From positions 45,707-109,706 of the forward strand of contig NZ_AULJ01000013.1 in the NCBI RefSeq assembly GCF_000425225.1: a DNA stretch of 64,000 nt. The letters run 5' to 3'. The position numbers and the translations under genes are program-made. How positions within the stretch are numbered: position 1 is the first letter of the stretch; every line of letters begins with the position of its first letter. Of this stretch, positions 1-9,482 are shown piece after piece. The notes beneath the pieces were generated by a model. It was not told the origin of the DNA and did not search any database. It saw only the letters and a program-made list of their open reading frames with translations. Origin of the DNA: Pontibacillus marinus BH030004 = DSM 16465 (GTDB lineage: Bacteria; Bacillota; Bacilli; Bacillales; BH030062).

Positions 1-150
1 GTGTGGCAACGTCGACCTACCCCACGTCGTGTGGGGCAGCAGGAGTATTGCCGTTTCAACGAACCCCTTACTCTTTTTCCAGCAACGGACCTCCACCTCA
101 CTAGTTATCTCGATTTCAAGTCTTCAAGATAATGGGGCTTTACTGGAATA
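1..150 (+). repeat. Edge copy (A) of a palindromic intergenic repeat
   Basis: Non-coding sequence upstream of fxsA. Positions 81-150 match the flank of the repeat at 9615-9684: both carry AGCAACGGA, then TATCTCGA, then CAAGTCTTCAA, then a G-run. A short hairpin (CCCCAC..GTGGGG) lies at about 20-36, and TTGCCGTTTC at 48-57 matches the right arm of the copy near 9284. The copy is degenerate and cut by the window edge. I see no gene here. Confidence 0.6.
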
Positions 151-194
151 AGTAGAAGACAATAATTCCAATAGAACACGAGGCATGTCTGACA

Positions 195-203
195 TGTTAT
201 AAT
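195..203 (+). promoter_or_regulatory. Extended -10 promoter for fxsA
   Basis: TGTTATAAT is an extended -10 element (TG-N-TATAAT) about 35 nt before the fxsA start. There is no clear -35 hexamer, as is common for extended -10 promoters. It lies just downstream of repeat copy A. Confidence 0.5.
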
Positions 204-237
204 AGGTGAAAAGATTTTCTCTGAAAGGAAGATGGTC

Positions 238-630
238 TTGTTTCGCTGGTTATTGTTATTTATATTAGTTGTTCCAGCTTTAGAAATAGGTGTACTTGTT
301 TGGGCTGGTAACTTAATCGGTCCATGGTGGGTCATACTCCTAATCATATCTACCGGAATCTTAGGAGCATACCTTGCCAAACAACAAGGTATGGAAACCC
401 TGAACAACGCACGTGAAGCTGTATATAGAGGAATGATTCCTCATGACGAAATATTTGATGGGATCTGCATATTAATCGGAGCTGTTGTTCTATTAACTCC
501 AGGTTTTATTACAGATGCGATCGGATTCACATTGCTATTTCCAACTACACGAGCTCCAATAAAATCTGTATTAAAACGTACCGTAAGAAAGATGATGGAT
601 AACGGCACCATTACGGTATTTAGAAGATAA
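238..630 (+). CDS. fxsA: FxsA family membrane protein
   Basis: About 130 residues with several hydrophobic segments, including LLLFILVVPALEIGVLVWAG at the N-terminus and LTPGFITDAIGF in the middle, both typical of FxsA/YtzA proteins. In E. coli FxsA modulates phage F exclusion of T7; its role in Bacillus is unknown. I chose TTG at 238 because AGGAAG (226-231) sits 6 nt before it, whereas the ATG at 232 directly abuts the ribosome site. The gene faces ytvI across a shared terminator. The order fxsA-ytvI-citZ is the same as in B. subtilis. Confidence 0.85.
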   Translation: MFRWLLLFILVVPALEIGVLVWAGNLIGPWWVILLIISTGILGAYLAKQQGMETLNNAREAVYRGMIPHDEIFDGICILIGAVVLLTPGFITDAIGFTLLFPTTRAPIKSVLKRTVRKMMDNGTITVFRR

Positions 631-635
631 AACAT

Positions 636-672
636 AAAAGCTGACTCCAACATAATGGAGTCAGCTTTTTTT
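636..672 (+). terminator. Bidirectional terminator between fxsA and ytvI
   Basis: AAAGCTGACTCCA - ACATAA - TGGAGTCAGCTTT forms a perfect 13-bp stem followed by a T run. It serves convergent fxsA (+) and ytvI (-). Confidence 0.9.
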
Positions 673-681
673 ACTCTCTTT

Positions 682-1809
682 TTATTGTGAGTGTCCTAAA
701 ATATATTTCCAAGTATCATGAAATACTCCTGATCGATAGAGTGTATTTAGAATAACTAGTGTAACAGGACCAATAATAAGCCCTAGGAAACTAAACATCT
801 TAAACCCAACAAATAAAGCTATAAGTGTGGCTAGAGGATCAAGACCGATATTCGTAGATAACACTTTAGGCTCCATCATTTGCCTTTGCACAATCACAAT
901 AATATACAAAATAGAAAGACCTATTGTCATGAAATAATTACCAGTAAAAAACATATAAATGATCCATGGAATAAAGATGAACCCTGTACCTAAATAAGGT
1001 AGCAAATCCACAGCGCCAGTAATCATCGCAATGGTCACAGCATAGTCAACTCTTAATAGTAATAATCCAGCTAAAACAATAAAAGCTGTAATTGATATAA
1101 GAGTAAATTGTGCTTTCATGAATCCAAATAAGGCTTTTTGTAATCCTTTTAAGACGTTCCCACTTGATACGGTTAAGGGTTCAGGAGCAAACTGAAGAAT
1201 TTTCTCCTTTAATTTATACCAGTCCTTACTAATGAAAAACGTCCCTAACAAAGAGAAAATGATAATGGTAGCTAGATTGGGTAGCTTACCTAATTGACTT
1301 GGGATGCTATTTAACAAGATTTTTAACCATGTCGCACCACTTTCAGCGACTTTAGTTCCGATTGTTTGAATTTGTTCTAAAACTTTCTCTTGTTGTGTGG
1401 GATCTAAAGTATTGATTATAGTTGTTAACCTTTGATAAAAAGGAATGACTTGTGCTGTTATAACACCTTGTACATAACTCACTAAATCTTTAAAATGACT
1501 AGGTATGATATTGGCTAGATTATTAAAACCATCAATTAACTCAACGACGAGGAGAACGATAACACCTATAATTGCGGCTAATATAAGTAAGATCGTAAGA
1601 AATACTGATAATGGGCGAGGTAATTTTGCTTTATTCTCCAATAAATTTACAAGCGGATTCATTAAAAAGGCGATCCCAATTGCAATTATAAAAGGATACG
1701 TGTATTGGGCAGTGTAATAAACCGTAATGCATCCGGTGATAATAATAAAGGCAACGAATAAAAAACGTGCTACACGCCAAAAATTCACCCAAAAATGATG
1801 CATGTCCAT
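682..1809 (-). CDS. ytvI: AI-2E/YtvI family transporter-like membrane protein
   Basis: About 375 residues of the PerM/AI-2E transporter superfamily (sporulation integral membrane protein YtvI in Bacillus). Hydrophobic helices occur at the N-terminus (VARFLFVAFIIITGCITVYY), near the middle and at the C-terminus, with the family segment DLLPYLGTGFIFIPWIIYMF about 110 residues before the end. Substrate unknown. Upstream codons TTG-ATT-TAT-GCA precede ATG, but GAGGAGG abuts the TTG, so ATG at 1809 (12-nt spacing) is preferred; ATG at 1803 is also possible. Divergent from citZ. Confidence 0.8.
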   Translation of the reverse strand: MDMHHFWVNFWRVARFLFVAFIIITGCITVYYTAQYTYPFIIAIGIAFLMNPLVNLLENKAKLPRPLSVFLTILLILAAIIGVIVLLVVELIDGFNNLANIIPSHFKDLVSYVQGVITAQVIPFYQRLTTIINTLDPTQQEKVLEQIQTIGTKVAESGATWLKILLNSIPSQLGKLPNLATIIIFSLLGTFFISKDWYKLKEKILQFAPEPLTVSSGNVLKGLQKALFGFMKAQFTLISITAFIVLAGLLLLRVDYAVTIAMITGAVDLLPYLGTGFIFIPWIIYMFFTGNYFMTIGLSILYIIVIVQRQMMEPKVLSTNIGLDPLATLIALFVGFKMFSFLGLIIGPVTLVILNTLYRSGVFHDTWKYILGHSQ

Positions 1810-1920
1810 TGCATAAATCAACCTCCTCTCACAGGTTTGTTCTTATGCAAATATATGATTAGGAATGTCTATCTATACTTAATAAGCTATTTTATGTTTA
1901 AGTTACATATGACTCGGACA

Positions 1921-1948
1921 TTGTATAAATGTAATATTTTGTTATAAT
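1921..1948 (+). promoter_or_regulatory. Sigma-A promoter for citZ
   Basis: TTGTAT (1921-1926), a 16-nt spacer and TATAAT (1943-1948). It predicts a leader of about 175 nt before the citZ start at 2131. Confidence 0.65.
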
Positions 1949-2065
1949 ATATCGAATTTCAACAAAATATTATGATAATTAAACGGTTTCAATTCACAAA
2001 AATATGTTATTTGTTTATAATTGTACGTGGGGATTTCATCCCGAAAAATTTTAATGAAAAAGTTA

Positions 2066-2095
2066 AGCGTTTTCTTGTAGTTTTCGGAAAACGCT
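2066..2095 (+). promoter_or_regulatory. citZ leader inverted repeat with cre-like arms
   Basis: AGCGTTTTC (2066-2074) and GAAAACGCT (2087-2095) are a perfect 9-bp inverted repeat with a 12-nt loop, inside the long citZ leader. No T run follows, so it is not an intrinsic terminator. Each arm resembles a half cre site (GAAAACGC). It could be a CcpA target or an RNA stem; B. subtilis citZ is carbon-regulated. Confidence 0.45.
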
Positions 2096-2130
2096 CATGG
2101 GGAAATTATATTGTTAAAGGAGAGGGATTT

Positions 2131-3246
2131 ATGGCAGTCACAAGAGGACTAGAAGGAATCGTAGCAACTGAATCTTCTATTAGTTCCATTATCGATGACC
2201 AATTAACCTATGTAGGTTATGACATTGATGATTTAGCTCAAAATTCAAGTTTTGAAGAAGTTATTTATCTTCTATGGAATAAAAAGCTTCCAACGCTTAA
2301 TGAGTTAAATGAATTTAAAAAGGATTTGGCTCAAAACATGGCCATTCCAGATGAGATTATTGACCATCTTAAATCTTACAATCTGGAATCGGTTCACCCT
2401 ATGGCAGCACTGCGTACAGCGGTGTCCATGTTAGGCCTATATGATGAAGAATCTGATGTTATGGAAGAAGAGGCTAACAAGCGTAAAGCCGTACGTTTAC
2501 AGGCTAAAATGTCAACAATCGTGACAGCTTTTGGACGTATTCGTAAAGGTCAAGAGCCTGTATCTCCGCGTGAAGATTTCAGCTTTGCGGCAAATTTCTT
2601 GTACATGCTTAATGGTGAAGAGCCGAAGGACCTTGAGGTTGAAGCGATTAATAAAGCGCTCGTACTTCATGCCGACCACGAATTAAATGCTTCTACATTC
2701 ACTGCACGTGTTTGTGTAGCGACACTTTCCGACATTTACAGCGGTATCACTGCTGCAATCGGAGCTTTAAAAGGACCATTACACGGTGGAGCGAACGAAC
2801 GTGTTATGGCGATGTTATCTGAAATTGGTGAAGAAGACCGTGCTATTGATTACATTAAAGAGAAGCTAGAGAACAAAGAAAAAATCATGGGTATGGGACA
2901 CCGTGTATATGAAAAAGGTGACCCACGCGCTAAACACCTACGAGAAATGTCTCGTGAACTAACAAAGATCACGGGCAACTCTAAGTGGTATAACATGTCT
3001 GTGAAAATTGAAGATTATATTAAAGAGAATAAAGGTCTTCCTGCAAACGTAGACTTCTATTCCGCTTCTGTTTACCACAGTCTAGGTATTGACCACGATC
3101 TATTCACACCACTATTCGCAGTTAGTCGTGTGTCAGGTTGGTTAGCTCACGTACTTGAACAATATGATAATAACCGTCTAATTCGTCCACGTGCTGATTA
3201 TGTTGGACCAAAAGGACAAAAGTACACACCTATTGAGGAACGCTAG
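2131..3246 (+). CDS. citZ: Citrate synthase
   Basis: 371 residues. Condenses acetyl-CoA and oxaloacetate to citrate, the first TCA step, in the cytosol. Family motifs are visible: the catalytic His region GPLHGGANERV, MGMGHRVYEKGDPRA, and the late Asp region VDFYSASVYHSLGI. ATG at 2131 is chosen because AAAGGAGAGG lies just upstream and the protein begins with the usual MAVTRGLEG; a longer reading from 1972 would only translate the leader. First gene of the citZ-icd-mdh cluster, though each gene has its own ribosome site and a hairpin separates citZ from icd. Confidence 0.97.
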   Translation: MAVTRGLEGIVATESSISSIIDDQLTYVGYDIDDLAQNSSFEEVIYLLWNKKLPTLNELNEFKKDLAQNMAIPDEIIDHLKSYNLESVHPMAALRTAVSMLGLYDEESDVMEEEANKRKAVRLQAKMSTIVTAFGRIRKGQEPVSPREDFSFAANFLYMLNGEEPKDLEVEAINKALVLHADHELNASTFTARVCVATLSDIYSGITAAIGALKGPLHGGANERVMAMLSEIGEEDRAIDYIKEKLENKEKIMGMGHRVYEKGDPRAKHLREMSRELTKITGNSKWYNMSVKIEDYIKENKGLPANVDFYSASVYHSLGIDHDLFTPLFAVSRVSGWLAHVLEQYDNNRLIRPRADYVGPKGQKYTPIEER

Positions 3247-3252
3247 ACTATT

Positions 3253-3312
3253 TTGAAGCAAGCGAAGAGCATGGGATAACATGGCTGTTATTCCTTCTTT
3301 GCTTTTCCGTTT
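3253..3312 (+). terminator. Imperfect hairpin after citZ
   Basis: AAGCAA..GAAG pairs with CTTCTTTGCTT around an inner GGATAACA/TGTTATTCC stem. The T tract is interrupted, so it may be a partial terminator or a processing hairpin between citZ and icd. Confidence 0.5.
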
Positions 3313-3417
3313 TTACTTATCGTATGATAATAGATGTACGATATTTTAGTTGTCATTCAAAAAAACGTTTTTGGTTTTTAGAGTGACCTATTTATGAAAC
3401 ATTTGGAGGGATTTACA

Positions 3418-4683
3418 ATGGCTGAAAAAATTACTGTAGAAAATGGACATATGAACGTACCAGATCATGCGATCATTCCTTTTATTGAGGGTGACGGTAT
3501 TGGTCCGGACATTTGGGCTGCAGCAAGTAAAGTTATCGAAGCTGCTGTACAAAAAGCTTATGGTGACACGAAGAGTATTGAATGGAAAGAAGTATATGCT
3601 GGTCAAAAAGCATATGACAAAACTGGTGAGTGGCTCCCTGACGCTACATTAGAAACGATTCGTGATTACAAGATTGCAATTAAAGGGCCTTTAACAACAC
3701 CAATTGGTGGAGGAATTCGCTCTCTAAACGTAGCACTTCGTCAAGAACTTGATTTATTCACTTGCCTACGTCCTGTACGTTGGTTTGAAGGTGTACCATC
3801 TCCTGTAAAACATCCAGAAGATACAGACATGGCAATCTTCCGTGAAAACACAGAAGATATCTATGCTGGTATTGAGTGGCAAGAAGGTTCTCCTGAAGTG
3901 AAAAAAGTTATCAACTTCTTACAAGACGAAATGGGTGTACATAACATTCGTTTCCCTGAAACATCTGGAATCGGAATCAAACCTGTATCTGAAGAAGGAA
4001 CAAAACGTCTTGTGCGCTCTGCAATTGAATATGCACTAAATGAAGGACGTAAGAACGTTACACTTGTACACAAAGGTAACATTATGAAGTTTACTGAGGG
4101 TGCATTCAAAGCATGGGGTTACGATGTAGCTGAACAAGAATACGGTGACAAAGTATTCACATGGAGACAGTATGATGAGATCGTAGAAAAAGAAGGTAAA
4201 GAAGCAGCAAATAAAGCTGAAGATGAAGCAGTAGCAGAAGGTAAGATCGTAGTTAAAGATGCGATCGCAGATATCTTCCTGCAGCAGATCTTAACGCGTC
4301 CAAAAGAGTTTGATGTTGTTGCAACGATGAACCTTAACGGAGATTACATCTCTGATGCCCTTGCTGCTCAAGTAGGCGGAATCGGAATTGCACCAGGTGC
4401 GAATATTAACTTTGAAACAGGTCATGCAATCTTTGAAGCTACACACGGTACTGCTCCAAAATATGCTGGTCAAGATAAAGTAAACCCTTCTTCTGTAATC
4501 CTTTCTGGCGTTCTAATGTTAGAACACCTAGGCTGGAGAGAAGCGGCTAATCTAATTACAAATTCCATGGATAAGACAATTGGTAATAAGACCGTAACAT
4601 ATGACTTCGCTCGTATGATGGACGGTGCTACTGAAGTGAAGTGCTCTGAGTTCGGCGATGCACTTATCAAAAATATGGGCTAA
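3418..4683 (+). CDS. icd: NADP-dependent isocitrate dehydrogenase
   Basis: 421 residues, the usual Bacillus length. Oxidatively decarboxylates isocitrate to 2-oxoglutarate. Visible motifs: [14 protein letters not shown] near the N-terminus; [18 protein letters not shown], with the substrate-binding Ser and Arg; [14 protein letters not shown]; and the late [20 protein letters not shown] metal-binding Asp block. ATG at 3418 follows GGAGGG; an upstream in-frame ATG at 3394 has no ribosome site. mdh follows 30 nt later. Confidence 0.97.
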   Translation: MAEKITVENGHMNVPDHAIIPFIEGDGIGPDIWAAASKVIEAAVQKAYGDTKSIEWKEVYAGQKAYDKTGEWLPDATLETIRDYKIAIKGPLTTPIGGGIRSLNVALRQELDLFTCLRPVRWFEGVPSPVKHPEDTDMAIFRENTEDIYAGIEWQEGSPEVKKVINFLQDEMGVHNIRFPETSGIGIKPVSEEGTKRLVRSAIEYALNEGRKNVTLVHKGNIMKFTEGAFKAWGYDVAEQEYGDKVFTWRQYDEIVEKEGKEAANKAEDEAVAEGKIVVKDAIADIFLQQILTRPKEFDVVATMNLNGDYISDALAAQVGGIGIAPGANINFETGHAIFEATHGTAPKYAGQDKVNPSSVILSGVLMLEHLGWREAANLITNSMDKTIGNKTVTYDFARMMDGATEVKCSEFGDALIKNMG

Positions 4684-4713
4684 TTGTTGTTGTTAGAAAG
4701 AAAGGAGATTAAT

Positions 4714-5652
4714 ATGGCTATCCAAAGAAGAAAAGTATCTGTTATTGGCGCTGGTTTTACTGGTGCTACAACAGCCTTAATGATTGCACAAAAAGAACTT
4801 GCTGATGTTGTACTAGTAGACATTCCTGATCAGGAAAAACCTACACAAGGTAAAGCCTTAGATATGCTTGAAGCAAGCCCTGTACAAGGATTTGATTCAA
4901 ATATCACAGGTACAGCAAACTACGAGGATACTGCGGATTCTGACCTAGTTATTATCACTGCAGGTATTGCTCGTAAGCCTGGTATGAGCCGTGATGACCT
5001 AGTTGCAACCAACTCTAAAATTATGAAGAGTGTAACTCAGCAAATCGTAAAATATTCTCCTGAAACAACAATCGTTGTATTAACAAATCCTGTTGATGCA
5101 ATGACATACTCAGTATTCAAGGAGTCTGGATTCCCTAAACACCGTGTCATTGGTCAAAGTGGTGTGCTAGATACTGCACGCTTCCGTACATTCATCGCAC
5201 AGGAGCTTAACCTATCTGTAAAAGATATTACTGGTTTTGTTCTTGGTGGTCATGGTGATGATATGGTGCCACTGATCCGTTACTCTTACGCTGGAGGTAT
5301 TCCTCTAGATAAGCTAATTTCTCCAGAGCGTCTTGATGAAATTGTTGAGCGTACCCGTAAAGGTGGAGGAGAAATTGTAGGACTTCTTGGTAATGGGAGT
5401 GCATATTATGCCCCAGCTGCATCACTAACTGAGATGGCTGAAGCGATTCTTAAAGACCAACGTCGTGTGTTACCAGCTATCGCTTATCTTGAAGGTGAGT
5501 ATGGCTATAAAGATATTTATTTAGGTGTACCTACAATTTTAGGCGGTAATGGTTTAGAGGATATTATTGAACTAGACCTTACTGATGATGAGAAGGCTGC
5601 ATTAGATAAATCAGCAGACTCTGTCAAACACGTTATGAATGTAATCGAATAA
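4714..5652 (+). CDS. mdh: Malate dehydrogenase (LDH-like type)
   Basis: 312 residues, same length as B. subtilis Mdh. Oxidises malate to oxaloacetate with NAD. Seen: Rossmann motif [13 protein letters not shown], substrate loop [33 protein letters not shown], and catalytic His in [19 protein letters not shown] lies 6-7 nt before ATG 4714; an upstream in-frame TTG has no ribosome site. Ends the TCA cluster and is followed by a terminator. Confidence 0.97.
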   Translation: MAIQRRKVSVIGAGFTGATTALMIAQKELADVVLVDIPDQEKPTQGKALDMLEASPVQGFDSNITGTANYEDTADSDLVIITAGIARKPGMSRDDLVATNSKIMKSVTQQIVKYSPETTIVVLTNPVDAMTYSVFKESGFPKHRVIGQSGVLDTARFRTFIAQELNLSVKDITGFVLGGHGDDMVPLIRYSYAGGIPLDKLISPERLDEIVERTRKGGGEIVGLLGNGSAYYAPAASLTEMAEAILKDQRRVLPAIAYLEGEYGYKDIYLGVPTILGGNGLEDIIELDLTDDEKAALDKSADSVKHVMNVIE

Positions 5653-5673
5653 TACTCGATGTTTTCACTTGGG

Positions 5674-5700
5674 AAAGCTCGGTTTAGTGCCGGGCTTTTC
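5674..5700 (+). terminator. Terminator after mdh
   Basis: AAAGCTCGG - TTTAGTG - CCGGGCTTT followed by TC and a short T-rich stretch. It ends citZ-icd-mdh. Confidence 0.7.
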
Positions 5701-5712
5701 TTATCAACCTAA

Positions 5713-5726
5713 GGAAAACGCTTACA
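5713..5726 (+). promoter_or_regulatory. cre-like CcpA site upstream of the MaoC gene
   Basis: GGAAAACGCTTACA matches the cre consensus TGWAANCGNTNWCA at 13 of 14 positions (first base differs). It lies immediately before the ribosome site of the MaoC-like gene, where CcpA could act as a roadblock. Confidence 0.5.
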
Positions 5727-5744
5727 TTTTAGGGGGTGCACAAA

Positions 5745-6221
5745 ATGTTAGGTAAAAAACGAACACTTGGGAAAAAGTTGAAAGACATTAATGTCGGAGA
5801 TTCTTACACAACCACTTCAAAAATTGAAGACAAAGATCTTTTACTCTATTTAGGTATTACGGATGATGCGAATCCACTTTACATCCAACATGATTATGCA
5901 TCTCAGACACCTTTTAAACAGCCTCTTGTTCCACCTGTGATGTTAAATGGGTTGGTAACATCTGCAGTATCCATGCAGCTTCCTGGCCCTGGTTGCCACA
6001 TTATGGAAGAGCATATCCGTTACCCAAAACCAGTCTATCATTATTCTGAAGTGACCATTACATTAGAGGTAATAGATGTTAAACAGGAAGACCATGTCGT
6101 ATCGGTGAAAGTTACGGGATTAGACGAAGATCAACAAGTAGTTATAACAGGTACAGTTGAAGTATCACCTGCTTATGAGCCTGAGTCTATGAATGCTCGC
6201 TCTCTTGAAAACTTTTATTAA
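5745..6221 (+). CDS. MaoC-like (R)-hydratase / hot-dog protein
   Basis: 158 residues of the MaoC-dehydratase hot-dog fold. The motif LLYLGITDDANPLYIQHDYA resembles the catalytic D-x(4)-H loop of R-specific enoyl-CoA hydratases. Expected to hydrate or bind an acyl-CoA, but the substrate cannot be read from sequence. ATG at 5745 is 6 nt after AGGGGGTG; the GTG at 5736 lies inside the ribosome site. It has its own terminator and lies between mdh and phoP. Confidence 0.75.
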   Translation: MLGKKRTLGKKLKDINVGDSYTTTSKIEDKDLLLYLGITDDANPLYIQHDYASQTPFKQPLVPPVMLNGLVTSAVSMQLPGPGCHIMEEHIRYPKPVYHYSEVTITLEVIDVKQEDHVVSVKVTGLDEDQQVVITGTVEVSPAYEPESMNARSLENFY

Positions 6222-6230
6222 TAACTTGTA

Positions 6231-6261
6231 AAAGATTCCCTTACTGAGGGAATCTTTTTTT
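6231..6261 (+). terminator. Terminator after the MaoC gene
   Basis: GATTCCC - TTACTGA - GGGAATC followed by seven T. Separates this gene from phoPR. Confidence 0.9.
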
Positions 6262-6392
6262 GCACGTTAAGAAGTATAAAATTTTATCGATGAAGCAAAT
6301 CTACGTAGTGAAAATTTTGAAAGTCTGAAGTACAAGTTGCAACTAAATCTCTGTCTGCCTTTTAAAAGACTTGTCAATCGGTAATTTTTCTT

Positions 6393-6423
6393 TGTAAACT
6401 CTCTGTAAAGTTTCTCTTGTAAA
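6393..6423 (-). promoter_or_regulatory. Putative PhoP boxes upstream of phoPR
   Basis: Three TGTAAA hexamers at 6393, 6404 and 6418 (TTTACA on the minus strand) are spaced 11 and 14 bp. Direct TT(A/T/C)ACA repeats with an 11-bp period are the B. subtilis PhoP-binding pattern. About 75 nt before phoP, they suggest autoregulation. Confidence 0.5.
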
Positions 6424-6496
6424 GGTTTAAAGTTCTTTTAGTAAAGAGTGCTTCATTGTATGATGGAAGTACATTATAGAACTGAGGTGTTAGTAT

Positions 6497-7213
6497 ATGT
6501 CTCAAAAAATACTTATTGTTGATGATGAAGAATCTATTGTAACCTTGCTAAAATATAATATCGAACAAGCTGGTTTTGATACTGAAGTAGCTTATACTGG
6601 ACAAGAAGCATTGAATCAAGCAAATGAACACACGTTTGATTTAATTGTACTAGATGTCATGCTTCCTGAAATGGATGGTATGGAAGTGTGTAAACAGCTC
6701 AGACAAAAACAAATACAAACACCTATACTCATGCTTACTGCTAAGGATGACGAATTTGATAAAGTTCTCGGGTTAGAGTTAGGTGCAGATGATTATTTAA
6801 CTAAACCCTTTAGCCCAAGGGAAGTGGTAGCAAGAATTAAAGCAATTTTACGTCGAATGACATACACACCAATAGAAGACGAATCTGATGGGCCTAGTAT
6901 TCAAATTGCAGATTTAGTTGTGTACCCAGAACAGTATGAAGCAACAATTAAAGAAGAGTCCATGGTATTGACGCCGAAGGAATTCGAGCTTCTCCTTTAC
7001 TTAAGCAGAAATAAAGGACGTGTCCTATCCCGAGATCAACTGTTAAGTGCGGTATGGAATTATGATTTTGTGGGTGATACACGTATCGTTGATGTTCATA
7101 TCAGCCATTTAAGAGAGAAGATTGAACCAGATACGAAGAAACCTGTTTATATTAAAACTATCAGAGGACTTGGATACAAAATGGAGGATCCTTCTCGAGA
7201 TGCAAAAGTATGA
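6497..7213 (+). CDS. phoP: Phosphate response regulator PhoP (OmpR family)
   Basis: 238 residues. Receiver domain (about 1-120) with the acidic pocket VDDEES, phosphoacceptor Asp in LIVLDVMLPEMDG and conserved Lys in LTKPFSP. Winged-helix DNA-binding domain (about 135-232) with LTPKEFELLLYLSRNKGRVLSR and the C-terminal RGLGYKM. It is the phosphate-starvation regulator by context: phoR follows, overlapping it, and mdh-phoPR is the Bacillus order. Probably autoregulated through the boxes at 6393-6423. Confidence 0.93.
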   Translation: MSQKILIVDDEESIVTLLKYNIEQAGFDTEVAYTGQEALNQANEHTFDLIVLDVMLPEMDGMEVCKQLRQKQIQTPILMLTAKDDEFDKVLGLELGADDYLTKPFSPREVVARIKAILRRMTYTPIEDESDGPSIQIADLVVYPEQYEATIKEESMVLTPKEFELLLYLSRNKGRVLSRDQLLSAVWNYDFVGDTRIVDVHISHLREKIEPDTKKPVYIKTIRGLGYKMEDPSRDAKV

Positions 7214-8951
7214 TTCTCGTCCGTTTCTAACCTATTCTATTATCGCTATTTTGCTTATGTTAGGACTTGGGTTAGTTTTAGCTCAATTAACGAAAAACTT
7301 CGTAGCTGATGTCATTGAAGAGCGAGTAAAAAACGAAGCACAATATTTATCTGAATTTGTGAATGATGCTTCTGATCTACAGCAATTGGATGAGTCAAGC
7401 CGTCAATTAAATATAGGAATGATTTATGTTACGCAAGAAAAAGAAGTTCTTTTGAATAATACAGAGGATATTCTTCATTTATCCAATAAAGAGATGGCTA
7501 CTGTACAACATTTTATTAAAGATAGCGATGGTAACTTCTCTGATTATCAAAAGGGATACTTGCGCGAGCATATGTTTTTCTATCCAATTCAGACAAATGC
7601 GAGTAGCTTAGATGGTTCTTTAATTCTCGTGTTAAAAATCAGCTCGCTAGTTAATATAACATCTAATATTTGGCTAATCATTGGCATAACAATGTTTATT
7701 GGTATTTTAGTGATGGCGACATTGGGGCGTAATATATTTGAAAAGTACATTAAACCGATTCGATCAGCTGCTGGAGTTGCTGATGAGCTTGCTAAAGGGA
7801 ATTACCGAGCCCGGACATATGAAGGGAACTTTGGAGAAGCGGAGAAGCTAACAACCTCAATTAACGTATTAGCTAGAAACTTACAAGAAATGACGATGCA
7901 AAAGCAAATGCAAAAAGATCGTCTAGAAGCTGTTATCAGCAATATGGGTAATGGACTTATGTTAATTGATGAAAAAGGTTATATTCATTTAGTAAACCGC
8001 GCATTCTTAGAAAGCTTTGGTGGAAGTTCATCTGATTATTTAGGGTACTTATACTATGAAGCGGTAGAAGAAGAGGAAATCCACAAGGCTGTAAAAGAAG
8101 TCTTTATGACGGAGGAGACCGTTAGGAATTCATTTATTCTTCCTCTTCAAATTGAGAGAAGATTTTTGGAAGTGTTGGGTGCTCCAATTATTAATCATGA
8201 AAAAGAGTGGAAAGGTGTAGTACTTGTTTTCCATGATATAACAGAGTTAAAGCATCTTGAACAGATGAGAAAAGACTTTGTAGCTAATGTTTCTCATGAG
8301 TTGAAAACACCGATCACGTCCATTAGAGGTTTTTCTGAAACGTTGCTTCAAGGAGCTATGGAAGACGAAGCTCTTCGAGAACAATTTATTAACATCATTC
8401 TTAAAGAAAGTGAACGTCTGCAATCACTCATTCATGATTTACTCGAATTGTCAAAGTTAGAAAAAGAAGGATTCCATTTAAATATTGAATCTGTTTCTTT
8501 AAAACAATTAATTGAGGATATCGTTCCAATCGTTGAACAACAAGCTAAAGAAAAAGACATTACGATGAACCAAAACATTTATGAAGGTGAAACGATCCGT
8601 GCAGATTCAGCAAGACTGAAACAGGTTGTCATGAATATGCTGACAAATGCAATCAATTATACACCTCAGCAAGGCGAGGTGGGGATTGAACTCCATAGTA
8701 ATGATAACTATATGGAGATTATCATAAAAGATACAGGGATTGGTATTCCAGAAGAGGATATTCCGCGGATTTTTGAACGTTTTTATCGTGTGGATAAAGC
8801 GAGAAGTCGAAACTCCGGTGGAACAGGCCTTGGTTTAGCCATTGTAAAACATATTGTTGAAGCACATGAAGGTTGGATTGAAGTAGAGAGTGAATACCAA
8901 AAAGGTACTGCTTTTCATATCTACTTGCCGAAAAAGTTTACAAAAACTTAA
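7200..8951 (+). CDS. phoR: Phosphate sensor histidine kinase PhoR
   Basis: 583 residues. Two membrane segments (about 12-30 and about 155-175) bracket an extracytoplasmic domain; then HAMP, a PAS domain, the H-box FVANVSHELKTPITSIRGFS and a HATPase_c domain with NMLTNAINYTP, DTGIGIPEEDIPRIFERFYR and GGTGLGLAIVKHI. ATG at 7200 (MQKYDSRPF) is used: GGAGG lies 12 nt upstream, inside phoP, giving a 14-nt overlap. A reading from 7122 adds only out-of-frame phoP sequence. In B. subtilis polA follows; here a terminator and repeat block follow. Confidence 0.92.
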   Translation: MQKYDSRPFLTYSIIAILLMLGLGLVLAQLTKNFVADVIEERVKNEAQYLSEFVNDASDLQQLDESSRQLNIGMIYVTQEKEVLLNNTEDILHLSNKEMATVQHFIKDSDGNFSDYQKGYLREHMFFYPIQTNASSLDGSLILVLKISSLVNITSNIWLIIGITMFIGILVMATLGRNIFEKYIKPIRSAAGVADELAKGNYRARTYEGNFGEAEKLTTSINVLARNLQEMTMQKQMQKDRLEAVISNMGNGLMLIDEKGYIHLVNRAFLESFGGSSSDYLGYLYYEAVEEEEIHKAVKEVFMTEETVRNSFILPLQIERRFLEVLGAPIINHEKEWKGVVLVFHDITELKHLEQMRKDFVANVSHELKTPITSIRGFSETLLQGAMEDEALREQFINIILKESERLQSLIHDLLELSKLEKEGFHLNIESVSLKQLIEDIVPIVEQQAKEKDITMNQNIYEGETIRADSARLKQVVMNMLTNAINYTPQQGEVGIELHSNDNYMEIIIKDTGIGIPEEDIPRIFERFYRVDKARSRNSGGTGLGLAIVKHIVEAHEGWIEVESEYQKGTAFHIYLPKKFTKT

Positions 8952-9029
8952 TATTCTGTTTAATGTCCCTTTATACTCCATTGGTATATTTACTATGAAA
9001 CCCTTTCATCCAAGGTGTTTTCTTTGTTT

Positions 9030-9062
9030 GGCGGAAGCGCACAGCGCTTCCGTCCTTTTTAA
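9030..9062 (+). terminator. Terminator after phoR
   Basis: CGGAAGCGC - ACA - GCGCTTCCG, then CC and a T run. Closes the phoPR transcript. Confidence 0.85.
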
Positions 9063-9131
9063 TTTATCGGATGTAAAAATGGTTTTCACAAAAATCACTA
9101 CGTAGTATGATCGTATAGAATTTATTCAGTT

Positions 9132-9303
9132 AAATGGCAGTTATGTTGAAGACTTGAAACTGAGAGGTTCCGTTGCTGTTGAATAGTTTGTTGCGGTCAG
9201 TGAAACGGCAAGCCTGTTGTGGAAGAAAAGCCGAGCCTCCTCATACGCTACGCTCCTTGCGGGGTCTCGTCTTGCCTTTGTTACCACGACAGTTTGCCGT
9301 TTC
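9132..9303. repeat. Palindromic intergenic repeat, copy D
   Basis: The left flank (9132-9175) is the reverse complement of the AGCAACGGA...CAAGTCTTCAA flank seen in other copies. An inverted repeat follows: GAAACGGCAAGCCTGTTGTGG (9202-9222) pairs imperfectly with 9284-9303. Short frames inside have no ribosome sites or family resemblance, so I treat it as non-coding. Confidence 0.6.
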
Positions 9304-9482
9304 CTTCCCTCCACGCGATTATGGAAACTAACGGACCATAATTTGGCTATCCCACCTCATGTTGGTTGGAAATCATATTCAGAGAAGTTGTTCAGAGCCT
9401 TGTCATGATAGGCTTATACTACCTGGAAACAGAAAACCTCATCCCAGAATTACGGCGGTTCCGTTAATCTCCATTCGGCTAA

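Noticed and set aside
1972-2130. N-terminal extension of citrate synthase
   Set aside because: The extension has no ribosome site, lies in the transcribed leader and contains the inverted repeat; ATG 2131 has a strong site.
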